Made by a program: the position numbers and the translations under genes
Assembly: GCF_001039005.1 (NCBI RefSeq)
Contig: NZ_LDWR01000012.1
Span: forward strand, 62,001-126,000
Direction: 5' to 3'
DNA: 64,000 nt
DNA from: Burkholderia cepacia
GTDB taxonomy: Bacteria; Pseudomonadota; Gammaproteobacteria; Burkholderiales; Burkholderiaceae
Part shown: positions 44,750-52,292 of the stretch, piece after piece
How the letters are laid out: each line of letters starts with the position of its first letter
How positions within the stretch are numbered: the first letter of the stretch is position 1
The notes under the pieces: model-generated
The model's database searches: none
What the model was told of the DNA's origin: nothing
What the model saw: the letters and a program-made list of their open reading frames with translations, nothing else

Positions 44750-45352
44750 ATGAGCTATCACCTGGAAGGCCGTCTGCTCGAGGTCTGCAACTGTCGCGTA
44801 CTGTGCCCGTGCTGGATCGGCGAGGATCCGGATTTCGGCGTGTGCGACACCATCGTCGCATGGCATGTGGACAAGGGCACGGTCGACGGCGTCGACGTCG
44901 GCGGCAACACGATCGCCGCGGTGTGTCGTGTGCCGGGCAATATCCTGCAAGGCAACTGGACGGCCGCGATTTTTGTCAGCGACACGGCGTCCGAAGCGCA
45001 GGAGCAGGCGCTGCTCAAGGTCTATACGGGGCAAGCCGGCGGCCCGATCGCCGAGCTCGCGAAACTGATCGGTACGGTCGTGTCGATCGAGCGCGCACCG
45101 ATCAGGTTCGACGTCGAGGGTGCACGCGGCACACTGTCGATCGGCACCGACTACCACGCGGAACTCGAGCCGTACCTCGGCCCGAGCGGTGCACAGACCA
45201 CGCTGACCGACACCGTGTTCTCGACCGTGCCCGGCGCCCCCGTATTCGTCGGCAAAGCCCCCGTCTATCGGTCGAAGAATGCGGCGATCGGCATCGACGT
45301 CGATCTGAAGAATCACAACGCGTTGCAGAGCACGTTCCTGTTCGACGCGTGA
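44750..45352 (+). CDS. DUF1326 protein
   Basis: A 200-residue DUF1326 protein, recognised by the cysteine-rich opening LEVCNCRVLCPCWIGEDPDF and by GNILQGNWTAAIFVSDTAS. A GGAGG site precedes the ATG. The family has no settled function; the cysteine cluster suggests metal or redox binding. It overlaps the next gene by GTGA, and DUF1326/DUF2182 pairs recur in other genomes. Confidence 0.87.
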   Translation: MSYHLEGRLLEVCNCRVLCPCWIGEDPDFGVCDTIVAWHVDKGTVDGVDVGGNTIAAVCRVPGNILQGNWTAAIFVSDTASEAQEQALLKVYTGQAGGPIAELAKLIGTVVSIERAPIRFDVEGARGTLSIGTDYHAELEPYLGPSGAQTTLTDTVFSTVPGAPVFVGKAPVYRSKNAAIGIDVDLKNHNALQSTFLFDA

Positions 45353-46164
45353 ATCGCGGTCGCACGGCAACAGCCATGGCAGCGTCGCTGCACCGGCGCC
45401 TGTTTCCGGTTGTGCTCACGAGCCTCGTTGCATTCGCGTGGGTCACGTTGTGGGCGTGGACGCGCAGTCCGTACGGGCGTTATCTCGAGCACGGCGACGG
45501 CGACGCCTCCGCACCGTTCAGCGTGCTTTGTCGCGCGCTGCCGGGCGGCGCGTTATGGCTGCCGGCCGTGCTCGACGCGGCCGCCTGGACGCTGATGATC
45601 CTGGCAATGATGCTGCCGACGACGCTGTTGCTGTTCGACGCGTTCGCGCGCGTCGTCGCGAGCCGCCCCGACCAGACGCGCCTGCTCGCGCTCGTCGGCG
45701 TCGGCTACGTCGCCGCGTGGAGCGGCTTCGGCCTCGTCGCGCACGGCCTGCATGCCCTTGTGCTGACAGGCGTTGCGCACGTACCCGCACTCGCGTGGCG
45801 CGGCTGGTTGATCGGCGCGGCCGTGTTCGCGCTCGCCGGCGCATTTCAGTTCAGCCGTCTGAAGGAACGCTGCCTGGATCGTTGCCGCACCCCTTTCAGT
45901 TTCGTGATCAGCCACTGGCGCGGTCGCGCGCCGCTGCGGCACGCGTTCGCGCTGGGCGCAAGCCACGGGCTCTTCTGCGTCGGGTGCTGCTGGGCGCTGA
46001 TGCTGCTGATGTTCGTCATCGGCGCCGGCAGTCTCGGCTGGATGCTGTCGCTTGCCGCGCTGATGGCCCTTGAGAAGAACGCGACGTGGGGACGGCAACT
46101 CACGGCGCCGCTCGGCGCCGCGCTGTTCGGTGCGGCCGTGCTGATCGTCGCGAACCACGCATGA
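45349..46164 (+). CDS. DUF2182 predicted metal-binding membrane protein
   Basis: A polytopic membrane protein of 271 residues. Signatures are AWTLMILAMMLPTTLLLFDA and the later HGLFCVGCCWALMLLMFVIG with conserved cysteines, then MALEKNATWGRQL. GTG 45349 is proposed because it overlaps the DUF1326 stop as GTGA; ATG 45376 is the alternative. It probably works with the DUF1326 protein, perhaps in metal handling. The next gene overlaps by ATGA, so the three are one operon. Confidence 0.85.
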   Translation: MNRGRTATAMAASLHRRLFPVVLTSLVAFAWVTLWAWTRSPYGRYLEHGDGDASAPFSVLCRALPGGALWLPAVLDAAAWTLMILAMMLPTTLLLFDAFARVVASRPDQTRLLALVGVGYVAAWSGFGLVAHGLHALVLTGVAHVPALAWRGWLIGAAVFALAGAFQFSRLKERCLDRCRTPFSFVISHWRGRAPLRHAFALGASHGLFCVGCCWALMLLMFVIGAGSLGWMLSLAALMALEKNATWGRQLTAPLGAALFGAAVLIVANHA

Positions 46165-47066
46165 GGCCCGCGATGCGCCCGCCCGCCTCCGTATTTGCGC
46201 TGCACCTGCGGCCGGGCGTGCGGGTCGTCGCACTGACGTCCGTCGCGATGCTCGCATTCGCGTCGAATTCGCTGCTGTGCCGGCTCGCGCTGCAGGCCGG
46301 GCGGATCGACGCGGCCAGCTTCGGCAGCGTGCGACTCGTGTCGGGCGCGCTCATGCTCGCGATCATCGTGCGCACGAGTGCGCGACGGCCCGCGCCGCCC
46401 GCGGACTGGCCCGCGGCGGCGATGCTGTTCGCCTATGTCGCGTGCTTCTCGTTCGCGTATCTGACCGTCAGTGCTGCGACCGGCGCGCTGATCCTGTTCG
46501 GCGCGGTGCAACTGACGATGTTCACGGCCGGATGGCGCGCCGGCGAACGGTTCGCCCCGGCGGGCTGGGCCGGCTTCGGCGTCGCGCTCGGCGGGCTGCT
46601 GTATCTGGTGTCGCCTGGGCTCGCGGCGCCGACGCCGCAAGGCGCAGCGCTGATGACCGTCGCCGGCATTGCGTGGGGCATCTATTCGATTCGCGGGCGA
46701 AAGCCTGCCGATCCGGTCGCGGCGACCGCCGGCAACTTCCTGCGTGCCGCACCGCTGGCGCTCGCGTTGAGCGCCATGCTCGCCGCCCGCATCCACCTGA
46801 CGCCGGCCGGCGTCGCGCTTGCCGTGCTTTCCGGTGCGCTCACATCAGGCCTCGGCTACGTCGTCTGGTATGCCGCGCTGCGGCACCTCACGGCCATGCG
46901 CGCCGCGGCGATCCAGCTGTCCGTGCCGCCGCTTGCCGCGTGCGGTGCCGTGCTGTTGCTGTCGGAACAGCCGACCTGGCGGCTTGCGCTCGCGTCTGCC
47001 GCCATCCTCGGTGGCGTCGCGGCCGTGCTCGCGACTCGTGCCCGCCACGCGAGCGCCGCGCGGTGA
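46161..47066 (+). CDS. EamA/DMT-family transporter
   Basis: A 301-residue drug/metabolite-type exporter with ten predicted helices in two EamA repeats. The first opens AFASNSLLCRLALQAGRIDA and the second keeps GALTSGLGYVVWYAALRHL. ATG 46161 overlaps the DUF2182 stop (ATGA). The substrate is unknown; family members move amino acids, nucleotides or drugs. Placement after DUF1326/DUF2182 may be only transcriptional convenience. Confidence 0.88.
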   Translation: MRPAMRPPASVFALHLRPGVRVVALTSVAMLAFASNSLLCRLALQAGRIDAASFGSVRLVSGALMLAIIVRTSARRPAPPADWPAAAMLFAYVACFSFAYLTVSAATGALILFGAVQLTMFTAGWRAGERFAPAGWAGFGVALGGLLYLVSPGLAAPTPQGAALMTVAGIAWGIYSIRGRKPADPVAATAGNFLRAAPLALALSAMLAARIHLTPAGVALAVLSGALTSGLGYVVWYAALRHLTAMRAAAIQLSVPPLAACGAVLLLSEQPTWRLALASAAILGGVAAVLATRARHASAAR

Positions 47067-47142
47067 CGCCAGGCAGGCGCATCGCGCACGCTTCGGCTCA
47101 TTCGGGGGTGCAGAAACAAGCGTGTCATCTTCGGCGCGCTGC

Positions 47143-47736
47143 TCACGCGCGCCGCAAGATGTCCGCGACCGATTCGGCTGACGGCAATTCGTAGGTTCGC
47201 CAGATCAGCGCGCCAGCTCGGTCGATCACCTGGACCTGCGTGCTGTGATTGTCGAGTCCTGTGAGGCCGCCGCCAAACAACGCCTGCAATACGTCGACAT
47301 CCTTCAGCTCCGGCGCGGCCGCGATCCAGCCCGGCCTCGCATCGAAGCGTGCGAGCCACGCGCGCATCCGCGCGGGCGTGTCCTCGAACGGATTGACGCT
47401 GAGCGACAGCAATTGCACGTCGGGGTGCCCGCGCGGCCCCAGCAACCCTTGCACGCGCTGGAACACGGCGCCCTGGATAGGACAGGTCGACGAACAACCG
47501 GTGAAGAATAGCTGCAATGCCGTCACCCGGCCGTTCAGCAGCGCGTGCAAACGGGTCGCGCGGCCGTCTGCCGTGTGTATCGGTACGTCCGGCACCGGTA
47601 CCGGCGGCGTGACGCGCCCGCCGTGATAGCCGACGATCGGGACGGCGGGCGCCGAGCCGGGTCGCAGCGCCGCCAGCGCGAGCGCCGCCGTCAGCCACGC
47701 GCGCCGCCGACGGGCGTGCTCGTCCAGCGCGCTCAT
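47143..47736 (-). CDS. SCO1/SenC-family copper chaperone
   Basis: A 197-residue thioredoxin-fold protein with a hydrophobic N-terminal segment that directs it to the periplasm or membrane. The copper ligands are present: FFTGCSSTCPIQG (CxxxC) and the histidine in LDNHSTQVQVID. SCO proteins deliver copper to oxidases. It is the last gene of an operon with cytochrome c and a galactose-oxidase-type copper enzyme, each overlapping the next (ATGA), so copper delivery to that oxidase is a natural inference. Confidence 0.9.
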   Translation of the reverse strand: MSALDEHARRRRAWLTAALALAALRPGSAPAVPIVGYHGGRVTPPVPVPDVPIHTADGRATRLHALLNGRVTALQLFFTGCSSTCPIQGAVFQRVQGLLGPRGHPDVQLLSLSVNPFEDTPARMRAWLARFDARPGWIAAAPELKDVDVLQALFGGGLTGLDNHSTQVQVIDRAGALIWRTYELPSAESVADILRRA

Positions 47737-48188
47737 GCCCCGCCTCCGTTCAAATATCGCCAGAGCGCCGTGCAGTCGCGTTCATTGAGCGTGTAGCGCG
47801 GCATCTCGACGTTGACGAGGACATAGGCCGGATCGACGCCGGTGCGCAGCAGCACGCAGAAGGCGTCGCGATCGTAGCGCGTCAGCGGGCCGCCGCGCCG
47901 GCCGCGCGGCGCAGTCAGCCAGTCGTGCGTGAGACGCGGCGCAAGCGAGTTCGGCACGGCCGGCCCCGCGCCCGCCGCATGGCAGTTCGCGCAGCGCACC
48001 ACGGGCGGCGGCAGGCTGTCCGGATGCGTCGACAGCCGCCCTTGCAGCGGCGCGGCGCCGCCGAAGAGCGCCTGACCGCGCGCGGGAGGGTCGCCGGCCG
48101 CGGCGGCGCTCCCGCCGTACATCGCCATGGCGACGCACGCGCCTGCCAGCCGCGCCGCCACGCGCCACCCGAATCGGGGATGCGGCAT
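47733..48188 (-). CDS. Periplasmic cytochrome c
   Basis: A 151-residue exported protein with signal peptide (cleavage near AAAAG) and one heme c site, CANCH. A methionine near VEMPRYTLNERDC is the likely sixth ligand. It overlaps the galactose-oxidase stop by one base (TGATG) and the SCO start by ATGA. It may accept electrons from, or help activate, the copper oxidase; this role is inferred from the operon alone. Confidence 0.87.
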   Translation of the reverse strand: MPHPRFGWRVAARLAGACVAMAMYGGSAAAAGDPPARGQALFGGAAPLQGRLSTHPDSLPPPVVRCANCHAAGAGPAVPNSLAPRLTHDWLTAPRGRRGGPLTRYDRDAFCVLLRTGVDPAYVLVNVEMPRYTLNERDCTALWRYLNGGGA

Positions 48189-50608
48189 CACGAGATCTGC
48201 AACGACGTCGACACGCTCGGCACGCCGTTCGCGTCGAGCGCGAACAGCATGTAATAGCCGGGCAGCACCACGCCGGCATCCGACGGGATCGCGAGCCGGT
48301 ACGATGTCCCGCTCGCATTGACGATGGACAGCGGAATGCGGCGCTGATCGTTGTTCGTCGTGTGCGTCACCGACGACAGGCGCATCAGCACGAATGACGC
48401 GACCGGACCGCGCGTCGCGACCTCGATCGATGCGCCGCGACTCGTCGCCGAAGGCGCGCTCGCGATTGCGGGGCGCGCGGCCGGCGAGCCATCGGCATTG
48501 AGCAGATAGGGCGGCGTGAGGATCTCCGCGTTCAGGTGATTGTTCACGCAGCCGGTGCCGCACTGCCCGCCGCCGCCCGCGAACACGCGGCCGTCCGGCA
48601 GCAGGATCGCCGTGCTGTGATAGGTGCGCGGCGTCTGCATCGGCTTCAGCAGATTGAAGCGCTGGGTCTTCGGGTTCCAGATCTCCGGAACCATGATCGC
48701 CGTCGTGTCGGTGAACGGCATCGGCAGGCTCTGGCCGCCGATCATCACGATGCTGCCGTCCGGCAGAATGACGCTGTTCGCGAACGCGCGCTGGTAGGTC
48801 ATCCCGTTCAGGCGTTGCACCGTGACCGGCTGGTTCGGTCCGCGCGTGATGTCGATCTGGTAGACCGCATTCGATGCATAACTCGACGCGCTGCCGTTCT
48901 GCTGGTACGACTTCGCGCCACCGGTCTTCAGGATCTTGCCGATGTCGTATAGCGACGCCGTGCCGTTGATGCTGTAAGGATCGGCGCCGCGCGTGCCGGC
49001 GGACTGGATCGTGCCGCTGCCGTTGGTCGAGATCCAGTTCATCTGCGCACTCGGGCCGGCGTGGAACACGCTGCCGTTGCTTTGCGCGAATAGCCACAGG
49101 TGGTTATCGCCCCGATAGATGCCTTGCGGATCCGGACCCACGATGCCGGTTTCCGGGACGCCGGACAGCACCGTCCAGTTGGCGCCGTTCCAGACTTCCG
49201 CGCTCTTGCCACCCTGGCCGCCGCTCCACGAGCCGCCAAGGGTCAGCACCGAGCCATTCGACAGCAGTGTGTCGCCCTGATAGCCGCGCGGAATGTTCAT
49301 CGTCGCCGATGCGCTCCACGTGTTGCTGTTCCAGTCGTACAGCGTCGTCTTCGGACTGCTGTCGCCGCCGTTCACGAGCACCCTGCCGTCGGACAGCATC
49401 GCCGTGCCCGGGCAGAACATGTCAGAGCCCGCGGACGTCTCCAGGAATTGCGTCGCCCGGTTCGTCGCGGGGTCGAACAGCGCTGTCTGCGTCTGCGTAG
49501 CCTTGTTGCCGACGTCGTTCTGGAAGCTGAAGGTCTGGTCCGCCGACCACATCACGAGCTTGCCGTTCGGCACGTTCGCAATGCCGATCGGATTGACCGG
49601 CAGCGGGATGACGGGACTCCACGCCGACGGCAGCGTAACCGGGAAGCTCTGCGGCAGGCCAAGCGTGAACTGGTCATTCAGCGCGGTTGCACCCTGGCAC
49701 GGGTACTGGACCAGCGCAGCGCCGTCCGTGAGCGCGCCGCCGCTCACGTTCGCACACATGCCGCTCGCGACCGACACCAGCCGGTAGTTCGAGCCTGACG
49801 CGGCAGCGACGGTCCACTGGTCGTTCGTTTGCGCATCGCTTTGGCACGGATACTGGATCAACGGCGTGCCGCTCCCTCCCGTGCCGCCCGACACGTTCAG
49901 GCACTGCCCGGTGCGCTGGGACACGACGTGATAGCCGCTGCCGGCCGGCAGCAGCGACCAGCCCGCGTTGCTCTGGGTCGAGCACGCGCCCTGCACGATC
50001 GCGGCGCCCGCATTGGTCGAATTGCCGCTGACCGTCAGACAACGACCGCTGCTCGCGGACACGATATTGGAGAATGCGGCGACCGGCAGATACAGGTTGA
50101 ACTGGTCGTTCAGCGCGGTTGCGCCCTGGCACGGATACTGGATCAACTGTGCGCCCGACGCGCGCGAGCCACCGTTGACGTTCAGGCACATGCCGCTCGA
50201 GACCGACACGATCCGGTAGCTTGCGCCGACGGCCGTGATGGTCCATCGGTCGTTGGTCAGGGTGTCGCCCTGGCACGGATACTGGATAAGCGGCGTGCCG
50301 CTGGCACGCGAGCTGCCCGGCACGTTCAGGCACAGGCCGCTGCCCTGCAACACGATGTGATAATTCGCGCCGACCGGCACGAACGACCACGTCGTGTTGC
50401 CCTGTCCCGCGCACGAGACCTGCACGACGCCCGCGCCGGTGGCGGCCGAGTTGCCGGCGATTGCGACGCACTGCCCGCTGTCCGCCGACACGATGTCGGA
50501 ATAAGACGCCGTGACGGCCGCCGCGGCGCTCGAAGGCAGCCACGCAACGAAAATCGACATGCACACGCACAAAAACGCCTGTCGCCAGGCAAGCCCAGAC
50601 ACTTGCAT
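48188..50608 (-). CDS. Galactose-oxidase-type copper radical oxidase with ricin-B lectin domains
   Basis: An 806-residue exported protein (signal peptide to about AAAAV). Residues about 35-330 hold two ricin-B beta-trefoils with repeated GxCLxVxG and LIQYPCQG strands. A kelch-propeller galactose oxidase follows. The radical-site residues are all present: C399 (MFCPG), Y443 (RGYQ), W461 (GGSWSGG), Y663-H664 (RTYHS) and H749 (THTTN). Spacings 44, 18 and 86 equal those of fungal galactose oxidase. A C-terminal DUF1929-like domain ends it. It oxidises primary alcohols or sugars with O2, making H2O2. Confidence 0.93.
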   Translation of the reverse strand: MQVSGLAWRQAFLCVCMSIFVAWLPSSAAAAVTASYSDIVSADSGQCVAIAGNSAATGAGVVQVSCAGQGNTTWSFVPVGANYHIVLQGSGLCLNVPGSSRASGTPLIQYPCQGDTLTNDRWTITAVGASYRIVSVSSGMCLNVNGGSRASGAQLIQYPCQGATALNDQFNLYLPVAAFSNIVSASSGRCLTVSGNSTNAGAAIVQGACSTQSNAGWSLLPAGSGYHVVSQRTGQCLNVSGGTGGSGTPLIQYPCQSDAQTNDQWTVAAASGSNYRLVSVASGMCANVSGGALTDGAALVQYPCQGATALNDQFTLGLPQSFPVTLPSAWSPVIPLPVNPIGIANVPNGKLVMWSADQTFSFQNDVGNKATQTQTALFDPATNRATQFLETSAGSDMFCPGTAMLSDGRVLVNGGDSSPKTTLYDWNSNTWSASATMNIPRGYQGDTLLSNGSVLTLGGSWSGGQGGKSAEVWNGANWTVLSGVPETGIVGPDPQGIYRGDNHLWLFAQSNGSVFHAGPSAQMNWISTNGSGTIQSAGTRGADPYSINGTASLYDIGKILKTGGAKSYQQNGSASSYASNAVYQIDITRGPNQPVTVQRLNGMTYQRAFANSVILPDGSIVMIGGQSLPMPFTDTTAIMVPEIWNPKTQRFNLLKPMQTPRTYHSTAILLPDGRVFAGGGGQCGTGCVNNHLNAEILTPPYLLNADGSPAARPAIASAPSATSRGASIEVATRGPVASFVLMRLSSVTHTTNNDQRRIPLSIVNASGTSYRLAIPSDAGVVLPGYYMLFALDANGVPSVSTSLQIS

Positions 50609-50705
50609 GATCCCCCCCGTGGTCCCGTTTTAATTTCCGGTCGTATTAAAACGTCGAATCCCCGGATCGGGATGTACGGTGGGCCACTCAATGGAGACGA
50701 CGCAA

Positions 50706-50738
50706 AAAAGCCCGCACTCGTCACGAGTGCGGGCTTTT
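50706..50738 (-). terminator. Rho-independent terminator of the DUF4148 gene
   Basis: A perfect 15-bp stem, beginning AAAAGCCCGCACTCG with a three-base loop, ends in a T run on the minus strand. It is symmetric enough to act both ways. Confidence 0.85.
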
Positions 50739-50786
50739 CGATACCACGTTGGCCGCGGCCCCGAAGGCCGCTATCCGGCCACCGGC

Positions 50787-51113
50787 TTAGTGGCCGAAGA
50801 AGACCGACGAACGATCGGTTGCGGCCGGCACGACCACGCGCTGACCCGCTTGCGACGTTGCGGCGGCGTTCGCGCCGTAGCCCGTTGCGTCAGCTTGCGC
50901 GCCGGTCTGCGCAGCGGCGATCTTTGCCTGTGCGGCCTGGATGTTCTCCGGGTAGTTCATCCAGTCGTTCGGGTTGTAACCGGCCTTTTCGAGCTGGACC
51001 AGCTCGGCGCGCACTTGCGCGCGGGTCAGCGGCTGCTGGTTCGATTGAGCGAACGAGACGACCGGTGCGGCCACCAGGGCGGCCAGTGCAACTGCCTTGA
51101 TCAGCGATTTCAT
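50787..51113 (-). CDS. DUF4148 exported protein
   Basis: A 108-residue Burkholderiales protein with signal peptide ending SFAQ and the DUF4148 core LTRAQVRAELVQLEKAGYNP, followed by NYPENIQAAQAKIAA. A purine-rich GGAGGTAA lies before the ATG. These periplasmic proteins are abundant and often stress-linked but of unknown function. The transcript ends at the hairpin 50706-50738. Confidence 0.9.
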   Translation of the reverse strand: MKSLIKAVALAALVAAPVVSFAQSNQQPLTRAQVRAELVQLEKAGYNPNDWMNYPENIQAAQAKIAAAQTGAQADATGYGANAAATSQAGQRVVVPAATDRSSVFFGH

Positions 51114-51337
51114 GATGCGTTACCTCCAGAATTGTTTTGTCAGGCGCTTCGGACTCGGAGTCGTTGCGCATGAGTAGAAGTCTAGGAGGCACGACTATCA
51201 GGGTAAATACTTAAATCGCAAATTCACTGTTGACGGAAATCGCACAATCTCGCGGGAATAACGCCATTCATCAGATGATTATCGACATTCACGCGCCGAA
51301 TGTTGCGATACGGCCTCCGGCGCGCGCTGCCGGCGTG

Positions 51338-52213
51338 TCAGCGCGGTTGGCCGGTGTCCGCCAACGCCATCAGCCTGTCGAACAGCAGTGCCTTGAGGTG
51401 AACCAGATCGTCACCGCCGGTCTCGCCGAACGCCGCGTGATGAAGCGTCAGCGCCGGCGCGGCCGGGTCCGCATGCACGGCCCGCACGGTGCCGTCGAGT
51501 ACCAGCCATTCGACGCGTTCACCCGCCGCGTACGGCAGCCGCACGCGCAACGGCTCACCGGTTGCGGCGATCGTCCGGTCGACGGCAATCGACAGCCCGC
51601 TCAGGCTGATGTCGTGCACCAATCCGATGGCTTCCGTCCCCTCGGCGCCTCCCGTGCAGCAGGCCGCGATCCGCACCGGCACGCGCGGCTCCGCGCGCGT
51701 GCGCAACCGGTCGACGAAGCCCGGCGGCGACAGGATCATGAACGGTGCGGTGCCCGACGCCTGCACCGATTCGACCGTCGCGCCGAAGCGGGACACCGCG
51801 GCCCGGCCGATCGCCACCGCCTCGACGTCGTCGCCGCGCGCGAATTCGAGCACGACCGCCGGCAGCGGCTCGACGAACAGCGCGCCCGATGCGGCGATAC
51901 CGATCAGCCGGCAGCGCTGCAGCGTGCGTGTCGTGCCGACCCGGCGGCGAATGCCGATCGCGGCGCCTGCCGACAACCCCATGCGCGTGGCCGGCGGCAC
52001 CTCGCCATGCACGGGCGGATCGATGTCGGTGGCATCGCGCCGGCGCACGGGTCGGAAATGGTCGAACAGGAAAGCATGCTGCGCGGGATCGCGCAGGATC
52101 GTGCCGGCCGGCAGCAGCGCGGCGCCGTCGGCATCGAAGAGATCGAAGCCGAGCGGGACGCCGGCAGCGAGATCGTCACGCGCGAGCGCGACGTAGTCGG
52201 TGGGAAGTCGCAT
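51338..52213 (-). CDS. PilZ-domain, YcgR-like flagellar brake candidate
   Basis: A 291-residue protein. The C-terminal PilZ domain shows RAEPRVPVRIAACC (basic RxxxR cyclic-di-GMP motif) and DISLSGLSIAVD (the D-x-S-x-x-G motif). The N-terminal YcgR-like region reads GTTRTLQRCRLIGIAASGAL. Such proteins bind cyclic di-GMP and slow the flagellar motor. The chosen ATG gives MRLPTDYVALARDDL; the frame extends 65 codons upstream without family support. Confidence 0.85.
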   Translation of the reverse strand: MRLPTDYVALARDDLAAGVPLGFDLFDADGAALLPAGTILRDPAQHAFLFDHFRPVRRRDATDIDPPVHGEVPPATRMGLSAGAAIGIRRRVGTTRTLQRCRLIGIAASGALFVEPLPAVVLEFARGDDVEAVAIGRAAVSRFGATVESVQASGTAPFMILSPPGFVDRLRTRAEPRVPVRIAACCTGGAEGTEAIGLVHDISLSGLSIAVDRTIAATGEPLRVRLPYAAGERVEWLVLDGTVRAVHADPAAPALTLHHAAFGETGGDDLVHLKALLFDRLMALADTGQPR

Positions 52214-52292
52214 CGGAAAAGCGCGGAGCGACCGCGCGATCTGTCGTGACAACTTGATTACGGCAGCATCGCGCGAAATCTGAACGGCTCCG

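Noticed and set aside
43987..46164. A 725-codon plus-strand frame
   Set aside because: Only its end (from 45349) is the DUF2182 protein. The earlier part is antisense to the LprI-like gene and out of frame with the DUF1326 gene.
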